NCBI RefSeq assembly: GCF_003611675.1
Contig: NZ_RAWA01000008.1
Span: 1 to 64,000, forward strand
Origin: Corallococcus sp. CA053C
Lineage (GTDB): Bacteria > Myxococcota > Myxococcia > Myxococcales > Myxococcaceae
DNA: 64,000 bases
Reading direction: 5' to 3'
Shown: piece after piece, positions 56,945-64,000 of the stretch
How positions within the stretch are numbered: the first letter of the stretch is position 1
Layout of the letters: the number at the start of each line of letters is the position of its first letter
Translations under genes and position numbers: made by a program
Notes under the pieces: generated by a model
What the model was told of the DNA's origin: nothing
Databases searched by the model: none
Seen by the model: the letters and a program-made list of their open reading frames with translations, nothing else

Positions 56945-59900
56945 ATGCGGTTGCGCCAAGGGCTGCTGAGCGGCCTGTTTCTCATTGTCTCCAGTTGTGG
57001 TCCTACGTCGCCGGAAGAACCGGCGCCCGACAAGGCTCCGGCGCAAGCCCGGGCCGAGCGGCTCGCGGTGGAGCGCGGCTTCGACCTGCGCGAGGTGTCG
57101 CTGGTGCCGGAATCCGAGGGGGCGCGGCACGCGCTCCACTTCCGGGGCGTCCCCATCTGGGGTCTGGAGGCGAAGACGTCGCAGGCGCAGACCCTGCTCT
57201 CCAACGTCCGCTTCGAGGCCACGGGCGCGGTGGAGACGGAGGCCCGGCTCACCGAGGCCCAGGCCCGGGACGCGGCCCTCGCGGCCATGCGGGACGCCAC
57301 CGCGAGCGTGGAGTCCTCGCGGCTCGTGCTCTTGCCCCGCGAAGAGCGCCGGCTGCGCAAGGACGCCGCCCCGAGCTTCGCTGGCCCCCGCAACGCCGAG
57401 GACTTCGAGCGGGTGGTGACGGGGCTGCGGCTCGTCTACCGGGTGAAGCTCTCCACCGATGGAGAGGAAGGAGGCTTCCGGCGTCCCTGGATGGCGCAGG
57501 TGGATGCCCGCTCCGGCGAGGTGCTGCACCTGGCGCCGCTCGAGCGCACCGCCGCGACCCAGACACGCCGGAAGGGCATCGGCAACGGCTACTACGCGGG
57601 CAAGGTCACCCTCTCCGTGCTCTATGACTCCGTGGAACAGGCCTCCTGGCTGACCGACACGTACAACAACGAGTACCTCGGCCAGATCCGGTTGCCGCCC
57701 CGGGGCATTGGCTACGAGCAGTACCTCAGCGCGGACTCGACCTTCGGCGACGGGCTGCGCTATGGCGGCGCTGGCTCCCTCAGCGCCAATGGGGAGACGG
57801 CGGCGGTGGATGCCTACCACGCCGTGGGACTGGCGTGGTCCGTCTACGAGACCTTCCTGGGGCGCAATGGCCCGGCTGGGCAAGCGGGCTTCGAAATCCG
57901 GCTGCACCTGCAAGCGGAGAACGCCTTCTACTACCCGGATGGACGTTCGCCCGCCGTGGGGTTCGGCTATCGCAGCCTCACGGCCAATCCCAAGAGCCCG
58001 ATGACGACCACGGACATCGTGGCCCACGAGCTGGCCCATGACTTCTTCGCCCGGGAGCTGGCGGGGGACCCCGCGGACATTCCATCCGATCGATCGGAGC
58101 AGAGCGGGTTGAACGAGGGCACGGGGGACATCTTCGGCTTCGCCACCGAGCTGCTGCGGGACGCCAGGCGCATCTCGCCGTCGTCGACCAACATCGACGC
58201 GGTGGTGGTGAAGGCGTCGAACCTCACCGTGGGCGAGGAGACGGGCAGCGCGTCCCGCGACCTCCTGTCGCCCGTGTTCAAGGAGTGGTTCGACGGCATC
58301 GGCTTCGAGGACGAGCACTACTCCTCGGGCCCGCTGAGTCGGATGTTCCTGTTGCTCTCATATGGCTGTAGCACCCTCTCCACGAGCGCCTGGTACTGCC
58401 CCCGGGTTCCCGAGGGGTTCAACGGCGTGGGCCCCACGGAGGCGCTGCGTATCTGGGCGCTCGCGGTGCAGATGATGCCCGTGGGCACGGACTATGCGCA
58501 GGCCCGCCAGGCGGCGCTCGCGGCGGCGACCTCGCGCGACGGCGTCCAGGGCGGGCCCCGGATGCTGGCCGTGGCCCGGGCGTTCGCGGCCATCAACGTC
58601 GGCTACAAGCCGGACTCCGTGCCGCCGCAGACCACGCTGAGCTGCCGGCAGGTGCTCCAGGACATCGAATGCACGGGGACCATCACCGACGCGGAAGTCC
58701 CAGGGCAGTACACCACCGCGCCGCGCCTGGTGCTGGACGGCGGCACGCAAATCAAGACGCTGTCCGGCTGGCAGTTCACCCAGACGCTGCCGGGCGCCAC
58801 GCTGGCGAGCGGCAACCACACCGTCCTGTTGCAGGCGTGGGACTACTGGCAGAACCTGGCCACCCGGACGGTGACGGTCTCCCTGGACAAGACTCCACCC
58901 GTCGCCTCCTTCACCGTCTCCGGTACGCCGAAGCAGCCCCGCGTCTCCGTCATCGCGACGGACCCCGCCGGAATCCGCCTCGTGGAGTTCACCGACGGCA
59001 GCCAGTACCTGGTCGGGCTGTTCGTCCCGCCGTACGAGGCCACGCTGGACACCTCCACCTGGACCGATGGCACCCACGACCTGGTCATCCGCGCCTACGA
59101 CGAGTTCATGAACGTTGCGGTCCTCCATCACGCGTTGAAGGTGGACAACACGCCGCCCACCGTGGCGATGACGGTGGGCTCCGGCGACGAAGCCCCCTTC
59201 CCGGTGAACGTCACCGTGACGGATGCCTCGGCGGTGGCGCGGGTGGACTTCAAGGTGGACGGCGTGGTCTTCGCCACGCGGACGAACGCGGCGACGACAT
59301 ACCAGGCCGACTACACGCCCACCGACCCACTGGTCCACAATCTCATCGTGGAGGTGACGGACACCTTCGGCAACAAGGGGACGACGTCCCGCGCGGCGCC
59401 GCTCGACCGCCGTCCTCCCCAGGTGACCTTCACGAAGACGCAGGTGGGCTCGTTGGTGCGGCTGACCGTGGGGGTCTCGGACGGCTGCGGCCTGACGTAC
59501 CCGTATGCGCTGTACGTGGATGGGAACCGGGTGGCGGAGCCCATGACACCGAGCTTCGTCCTGGAGTTCGGCGATGCCATGGCCGCGGGCGCGCATACCT
59601 TCCAGGCCCTCGTGAGTGACGCGTGCGGCAACCCGGCGAACTTCCAGACGGCGTTCGTCAAGGACCTCACCCCGCCGGTCATCACGGCCATCACCCGGGA
59701 CGACAGCCAGCCGAAGAAGCCGAAGTTCACCGTGCAGTGCACCGACACGGAGGGCGTGCACCACGTGGAGTTGCGTGAGAATGGCCTCGTCACCCAGTTG
59801 TACACCACCGCGCCCTACGAGTTCGTGGTCGACACCACGGCTCGGGTGGACGGCGATTCCACGGTGCTGTTCCAGTGCACCGACGTCAATGGCGTCTCCA

Positions 59901-60247
59901 GTGCGCCGGAGACGCGCACGGTGACGGCGGACAACACGCCGCCCTCGTACAACCTCACGGTGTACGGCGCGGGCCGCTCGTACCTCGTTTCGGCGGGGAC
60001 GGTGGCGGACCCTCGCGGCGTCCAGTCTGTCCTGCTCTCAGGAGGGGTGATTCCCGGCTTCAGCGTCACGTTGACCCAGGCGCCCTATTCCTATCAGTGG
60101 AACATCTCAGGCACCGGGGCCATCCAGACGGACCTGCCGTTCTCGGTCACCGTCAAGGACTCCTGGGGGAACAGCGCCAGCAAGGTGTTGTACTGCTCCG
60201 TGAACACAGCCTCGACCACAGCGCAGTATCAGGGGTGTCACCTGTAG
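56945..60247 (+). CDS. M4-type (thermolysin-like) metallopeptidase with Ig-like repeats
   Basis: From the ATG at 56945 (GAGGGGGAAG five bases upstream), 1100 residues. The longer ORF only reads through the lectin remnant. A lipoprotein-like signal (LFLIVSSCG, Cys about 18) leads to a propeptide (about 30-205). The catalytic domain (about 215-560) has the zinc motif VAHELAHDFF at about 360 and the third ligand in GLNEGTGDIFG at about 388. HELAH keeps the HExxH of the M4 site. About six Ig-like/Bacterial-Ig repeats follow, several with DNTPPT-like openings (KVDNTPPTVAMTV, LDKTPPVASFTV). Secreted or surface protease, plausibly predatory. A 15-base GC palindrome (60248-60262) follows its stop. 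Confidence 0.87.
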   Translation: MRLRQGLLSGLFLIVSSCGPTSPEEPAPDKAPAQARAERLAVERGFDLREVSLVPESEGARHALHFRGVPIWGLEAKTSQAQTLLSNVRFEATGAVETEARLTEAQARDAALAAMRDATASVESSRLVLLPREERRLRKDAAPSFAGPRNAEDFERVVTGLRLVYRVKLSTDGEEGGFRRPWMAQVDARSGEVLHLAPLERTAATQTRRKGIGNGYYAGKVTLSVLYDSVEQASWLTDTYNNEYLGQIRLPPRGIGYEQYLSADSTFGDGLRYGGAGSLSANGETAAVDAYHAVGLAWSVYETFLGRNGPAGQAGFEIRLHLQAENAFYYPDGRSPAVGFGYRSLTANPKSPMTTTDIVAHELAHDFFARELAGDPADIPSDRSEQSGLNEGTGDIFGFATELLRDARRISPSSTNIDAVVVKASNLTVGEETGSASRDLLSPVFKEWFDGIGFEDEHYSSGPLSRMFLLLSYGCSTLSTSAWYCPRVPEGFNGVGPTEALRIWALAVQMMPVGTDYAQARQAALAAATSRDGVQGGPRMLAVARAFAAINVGYKPDSVPPQTTLSCRQVLQDIECTGTITDAEVPGQYTTAPRLVLDGGTQIKTLSGWQFTQTLPGATLASGNHTVLLQAWDYWQNLATRTVTVSLDKTPPVASFTVSGTPKQPRVSVIATDPAGIRLVEFTDGSQYLVGLFVPPYEATLDTSTWTDGTHDLVIRAYDEFMNVAVLHHALKVDNTPPTVAMTVGSGDEAPFPVNVTVTDASAVARVDFKVDGVVFATRTNAATTYQADYTPTDPLVHNLIVEVTDTFGNKGTTSRAAPLDRRPPQVTFTKTQVGSLVRLTVGVSDGCGLTYPYALYVDGNRVAEPMTPSFVLEFGDAMAAGAHTFQALVSDACGNPANFQTAFVKDLTPPVITAITRDDSQPKKPKFTVQCTDTEGVHHVELRENGLVTQLYTTAPYEFVVDTTARVDGDSTVLFQCTDVNGVSSAPETRTVTADNTPPSYNLTVYGAGRSYLVSAGTVADPRGVQSVLLSGGVIPGFSVTLTQAPYSYQWNISGTGAIQTDLPFSVTVKDSWGNSASKVLYCSVNTASTTAQYQGCHL

Positions 60248-60262
60248 CGCCCGACTCGGGCG
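60248..60262 (+). terminator. Palindrome directly after the M4 peptidase stop
   Basis: CGCCCGA-C-TCGGGCG starts on the base after the stop codon. A 5-bp GC stem with a 5-base loop could form; no T-run follows. Confidence 0.35.
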
Positions 60263-60469
60263 TCCGCCTCGGGGCGGGGATGCGGCGTGTGTGCGGGTGG
60301 AACGCGGCTGCGCTCCAGTCGCACGCTCCCGGGGGGCCGGTGGCGCGGTTCAAAGGCCTCTGGGCGAAGGTGCTCCGGCGTCCCCCTTCCTTGAAGCGCC
60401 GAGGCCCGCGAGATAGAGAACGACGCCTCATCTCCGCAGGGGGCGGGGATTCAGGGCAGGGACGCCTTC

Positions 60470-62128
60470 ATGAACCCACGTGGCGCCGAGAAGGAATACC
60501 TCCAAGAGGGCCTGCGCAGCGGCCTCAAGCTCGACGCGCGCTTCGACGCCCTGACGCCCCACCTCCACGTGGCGTGGATCTCCTGGGACAGCGGCTTCCG
60601 CGGTTCGGGACTGCGCGTGGGCGACCGGGTCATCGCCATCGACGGTCAGCCCGTCGTCAAGCCACCCGACCTGGCCACCACGCAGCGCACCGTGCCCTTC
60701 ATGCTCGGCCAGTACGCCGAGAACCAGACCTGGGACAAACAGGGGCGAAAGGAGGGTGACAAGGTCCAGGTGCGAATCGTTCGCCGGCGCGAGCCCGGCG
60801 AGGGCTGGGAGGAGCACGAGTTCAGCGGCGCCCTGCTCCATGAACGCACCTGGAGCATCGCCGATACGACGCGGCAGATCATCGGACCGGGAGGACCCGA
60901 GCGCATGGGTCGCGACGGCTTCGACGAGGCCTGGATGTCATGGCTCGAGAAGCGCGTCTTCGACTGGGAGCGCCTGCTCGACAGCACCTTCGGCGCCTGG
61001 CGCACCTCGCGAGGGACGCGCGCGGAGCTCGCGAATCACCTCGGACACAAGGCCCGCGTCGACTTCCTCGTCGAGCATCATCCCGGCCCCTTCGCGACGG
61101 CGATGCGCGAGGACTGGGAGACGGTGCGTGCCTGTCTCGAAGGAGACCTCGTCACGCTCCCGGCGGATGCCCTTGAGTTCCGCACCCGGGGCGAGGAGCA
61201 GGTGAAGGCCATCGGCCTCCAGGCCGCGGCGGCGTGGAAGGTCCTGCTGGAGGCGCGTGCAGGGGAGACGCTCGGCGCCTTCCCCGTCGTCGACCCCTTC
61301 CGGGGTGACCGCTCGGCGGTGACCGGCAAGCTGGTCTCACTGCCGACGCTGACGCAACGGGAGTGGCTGGTCGACATGGGCAAGGGCTACCTGGCCTGGA
61401 ACCAGTCCGGCGCCTGGGTCTTCTGCCCCGCCAACACCCCGGCCATGAACAAGGTCTTCTCCGCCATGCAGCGCTACCAGAAGCGCGTTGCCCCGTCGGT
61501 GAGGCTCGACATCGCCGTGCTCGGCCGCATCCTTCCGGATCCCCGCCTGCTCGCGGGCTCGGGCCGCACCGCCGCCGGCCTGGAGGTGGAGCCCGTCGCC
61601 GCTCTGGTCGGCGGCGTGGTCTGCGTCGATGTCAGCGACCCGAGCGAGGGCGGACCGCGCTTCGCCGGAGAGGAGACGCTCAGCCAGGAGAGCTTCGGCG
61701 CTCCGGCCGACGACGCGAGCCCGCGCGAGGTCCTCACCGCGATGATTTCGGCCGTGAAGCGCGGTGACCAGGAGACCTGGAACGGCCTCTTCGCGGACTG
61801 GCGCGCCGTGCCAGACGCCGACCGGCCCATCTACTACCCGGTCTGGACCTGGAACGGCCGCGACAGCGAGTGGGTGCGCGCGCGGCGCCTCATCCTCGAC
61901 AAGGTGCTCGACGCGCGGGTGCGCTGGATTGGCGAGGTGCGGGTCGTCATCCGGGGCGACGAGGCCCCGGGCCTGCCGCGCGTCGAGGAGGTCGAGTTGG
62001 AGCTGGACCACGTCGGCCTCTTCGAGGGCCAGACCCGCACCTTCAACTCAGTCGACGTGCGTCGGCGCTGGACGGTCCAACGCCGCAACGGTGGCCCCTG
62101 GCGCATCACCAGCGAGCAGAGCCTGTAA
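60470..62128 (+). CDS. Unrecognised protein with PDZ-like N-terminus
   Basis: A 552-residue protein without signal peptide. Residues about 18-110 resemble a PDZ module (LHVAWISWDSGFRGSGLRVG then DRVIAIDGQPVVKP), the groove-forming turn of peptide-binding PDZ domains. The remainder is Trp-rich, mixed alpha/beta and unassigned (WDKQGRKEGDKVQVRIVRRR, AFPVVDPFRGDRS). It ends 10 bases before the next gene and the pair is probably cotranslated, suggesting partners. Codon use is host-like. Confidence 0.75.
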   Translation: MNPRGAEKEYLQEGLRSGLKLDARFDALTPHLHVAWISWDSGFRGSGLRVGDRVIAIDGQPVVKPPDLATTQRTVPFMLGQYAENQTWDKQGRKEGDKVQVRIVRRREPGEGWEEHEFSGALLHERTWSIADTTRQIIGPGGPERMGRDGFDEAWMSWLEKRVFDWERLLDSTFGAWRTSRGTRAELANHLGHKARVDFLVEHHPGPFATAMREDWETVRACLEGDLVTLPADALEFRTRGEEQVKAIGLQAAAAWKVLLEARAGETLGAFPVVDPFRGDRSAVTGKLVSLPTLTQREWLVDMGKGYLAWNQSGAWVFCPANTPAMNKVFSAMQRYQKRVAPSVRLDIAVLGRILPDPRLLAGSGRTAAGLEVEPVAALVGGVVCVDVSDPSEGGPRFAGEETLSQESFGAPADDASPREVLTAMISAVKRGDQETWNGLFADWRAVPDADRPIYYPVWTWNGRDSEWVRARRLILDKVLDARVRWIGEVRVVIRGDEAPGLPRVEEVELELDHVGLFEGQTRTFNSVDVRRRWTVQRRNGGPWRITSEQSL

Positions 62129-62138
62129 GGAGCACTCC

Positions 62139-63563
62139 ATGGGCTGGTACTCAAGCCGCGTCTCTGAACTCAACGAACGGTTGAACCGCGCCTCGGAGGG
62201 CGCCCCCGACACGGTGAAGCGCGCTTTGAGCGACGCCATCGTGAAGGTTGGAAACGCGGCCGATCAAGCCCTCTCGGCCATGCTCGACGCCAGCGAGCGC
62301 ACCAGCGCCGGCAATCTGGGGACGCAGCGCAAGTGGCAGGAGCGCTGCGCCACGGCCACGGCCGACATCAGCCGCGCCTTTGGCGATGCCGCCAAGGACA
62401 ACATGCTCTCGCCCGCCCTCCAGCTCTTCTGGTACCAGGCGCTGGAGCACGAGATGGCCTTCTTCGACTCCCTGGCCAAGGTGCAGACGCCCCAGCTCCA
62501 CGACGACCTGCTCGTCCACCAGGACCTGCTCAACAAGATGCTGGGCGAGCTGTGGGACAAGTGGACCTTCCTGCTGTCCAAGGACGTCATCTTCGAGAAC
62601 GACCAGCGTCAGGTGGTGCAGCAAGTCTCACGGATGGCGCAGTCCATCGTCGACGAGCTCGCCCCGGGCGTGCTCAAGCGCACCAGCGAGGGCGTCTCGC
62701 GCGCCACCGCGAAGTCGCTCGACGTGGCCCTCAAGCTCGATGACAAGCTCCTGGGCGGCAAGGGCGTGGACCTGGCCAAGCTCGTCGCCTCGCTGTTCGA
62801 TGTCGACATCCCCGACGAAATCGACCGCAACCTGCTGGACGCCGTGCAGGGTGGCTCCGAAGTCTACCAGGTGCAGAAGGGCCACTACCGCAACCTGGTG
62901 TCGGCCTACCAAAGCCTGGTGCAGGCGGAGAAGGGCAGCGTCCTGCTGCTCTTCAACGCGACGCGGGCGGAGGTCGACACGTACCGTGACAAGAACGACC
63001 TGGGGAAGGCCAAGGTCATGCTCGACCAGGCCAAGGGCTACCTCTCCGACTGGGCCTCACGCGTGCCCAGCTCGGCCCAGCGAAGCGAGGCCTCCAGCTT
63101 CAAGGACAGGGTGTGCTCGGCCATCGACACCGACTGGAGGCTCACCGAGGAGCTCGACAACAAGTTCCGCGACAAGTTCAAGGGCATCTTCGTCCAGTCC
63201 CTGGGCAGCGAGACCCTCGAGCAGCTCGCGGAGTCCTACCTCTTCCGTCAGCACCTCGAGGAAATCACTCGCAAGGACGCCGCCGGCAAGCTCAAGGCCC
63301 TGCCGGGCAACCTCCAGAGCGAGGTCGACAGCGCGCTCGAGCGGGGCCTGCGTCCCCTCGACGACCTGGTCAACCGCGTCCCGGAAGAGGTGCGCGAGCT
63401 GGCCCGCATGAAGAACCAGCGGTTCAAGGAGCACGTGCGCGCCAGGCTCAAGGACCGCATCCAGGCCCTGCTGCCGGCCATCGTCGAGCTGGCCGCCCTC
63501 TGGGACCCGAACAACCTCTCGAGGGACTTCAGCCGCGAGGAGCTGGAGAAGGCCCTCCGCTGA
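62139..63563 (+). CDS. Unrecognised long helical protein
   Basis: The start is the ATG at 62139, with AAGGAG six bases upstream. The 474-residue product is almost wholly helical with heptad-like patterns (VSELNERLNRASEGAPDTVK, VVQQVSRMAQSIVDELAPGV, LARMKNQRFKEHVRARLKDR). No membrane segment, signal peptide or catalytic motif was seen. Such proteins are often structural or scaffold partners. Its tight linkage to the PDZ-like protein gene upstream suggests a complex. Followed by an IS630 element. Confidence 0.75.
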   Translation: MGWYSSRVSELNERLNRASEGAPDTVKRALSDAIVKVGNAADQALSAMLDASERTSAGNLGTQRKWQERCATATADISRAFGDAAKDNMLSPALQLFWYQALEHEMAFFDSLAKVQTPQLHDDLLVHQDLLNKMLGELWDKWTFLLSKDVIFENDQRQVVQQVSRMAQSIVDELAPGVLKRTSEGVSRATAKSLDVALKLDDKLLGGKGVDLAKLVASLFDVDIPDEIDRNLLDAVQGGSEVYQVQKGHYRNLVSAYQSLVQAEKGSVLLLFNATRAEVDTYRDKNDLGKAKVMLDQAKGYLSDWASRVPSSAQRSEASSFKDRVCSAIDTDWRLTEELDNKFRDKFKGIFVQSLGSETLEQLAESYLFRQHLEEITRKDAAGKLKALPGNLQSEVDSALERGLRPLDDLVNRVPEEVRELARMKNQRFKEHVRARLKDRIQALLPAIVELAALWDPNNLSRDFSREELEKALR

Positions 63564-63627
63564 GATTGGACGGCGCGACTCATTCACGCCTCGGCTGATT
63601 GGGTCGTGCCCCGCGGGTTGAAAGTGC

Positions 63628-64000
63628 GTGAGCCGGCTGGAGCTGAGTGAGGAGCAGAGGAGCGAGCTGGAGGCGTGCTTCCGCACGACGGAGGACCGCC
63701 GCCTGCGTGAGCGGTGCCAAGCGGTGCTGATGACGGCCCGGGGCCGTCCTCAGCAGCAGATTGCTGAGGACCTGAGCACTACGACACGCAGCGTGCAGCG
63801 CTTCCTGGCCCGCTACCGCACAGATGGCTTGGAAGGACTGAAGATTCAGTGGGCACCGGGCAAGACGCCTCTCATCCCCGAGGAGCTGGCGCCCACCCTT
63901 CTGGACTGGATACGCCAGGGCCCTCGGGCCTGCGGCCTCAAGCGCGCCAACTGGACGCACGTCGCCCTGGCGGACTTCCTCCACCAGCAGACGGGCATTC
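63628..64000 (+). CDS. IS630-family transposase (partial, runs off the right edge)
   Basis: From the GTG at 63628 the frame is open to the window end. It reads SRLELSEEQRSELEACFRTT, then QQQIAEDLSTTTRSVQRFLA and RYRTDGLEGLK. This is the N-terminal helix-turn-helix of IS630/Tc1-type transposases, used to bind the element ends. An in-frame stop at 63619 fixes the upstream limit. No inverted-repeat end could be defined within 63564-63627. The DDE catalytic part lies outside the window. Confidence 0.82.
   Translation, partial: MSRLELSEEQRSELEACFRTTEDRRLRERCQAVLMTARGRPQQQIAEDLSTTTRSVQRFLARYRTDGLEGLKIQWAPGKTPLIPEELAPTLLDWIRQGPRACGLKRANWTHVALADFLHQQTGI

Overview
The window is very GC-rich. It carries Cys-rich CGNG...QCDDGN repeats, many predicted secreted lipoproteins, a multi-domain hybrid histidine kinase, an NtrC-type regulator and IS3/IS30/IS630 transposase debris. 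These point to a myxobacterium (Myxococcaceae/Archangiaceae type, for example Corallococcus, Myxococcus or Archangium). No rRNA, tRNA, CRISPR array or replication origin was seen. The window is accessory in character: many small regulator-plus-enzyme modules, two tracts of gene remnants, and a secreted/lipoprotein section on the right.

Left part (1-12.6 kb): a truncated secreted-protein gene diverges from a LysR gene, followed by a truncated lipoprotein gene. Next come a large unrecognised protein with a glycosyltransferase-like motif, a BioY biotin transporter, an OmpA-like protein, a membrane spermidine-synthase-like protein and an OsmC protein. The section ends with a hybrid histidine kinase diverging from a sigma-54 response regulator.

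Middle part (12.7-47.4 kb): alpha/beta hydrolases, NmrA/SDR reductases, an aldo/keto reductase, an alcohol dehydrogenase, a cupin, a carboxymuconolactone decarboxylase, an MFS exporter, a metallo-beta-lactamase-fold protein, an FAD monooxygenase and a beta-lactamase-like hydrolase. Nearly every one sits beside a LysR, TetR, AraC, HxlR or ArsR regulator. Several intergenic regions carry visible operator-like dyads: the ArsR operon, two TetR/NmrA pairs, a LysR/hydrolase pair and a TetR/monooxygenase pair. A large PQQ-type sugar dehydrogenase-like lipoprotein and a TMEM175-type channel also lie here. Differences in base and codon style between blocks suggest repeated acquisition.

Right part (43.2-64 kb): three copies of a short same-strand repeat, broken IS3 and IS30 transposases, a truncated GFA gene, a lectin remnant and a hairpin-rich non-coding stretch at 47.6-48.0 kb. 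Between these lie exported proteins: a c-type haem-motif lipoprotein, an M57 (HEIGH) metallopeptidase and an M4 metallopeptidase with Ig-like repeats. The most unusual locus is 52.76-55.52 kb, a minus-strand operon-like set. It encodes a protein with a C-terminal hydrophobic segment and six-cysteine tail, a lipoprotein with a caspase-like His/Cys pair, and a shortened Lnt-like N-acyltransferase. I propose this as a possible dedicated lipopeptide maturation system. The window ends with a PDZ-like/helical protein pair and the start of an IS630 transposase.
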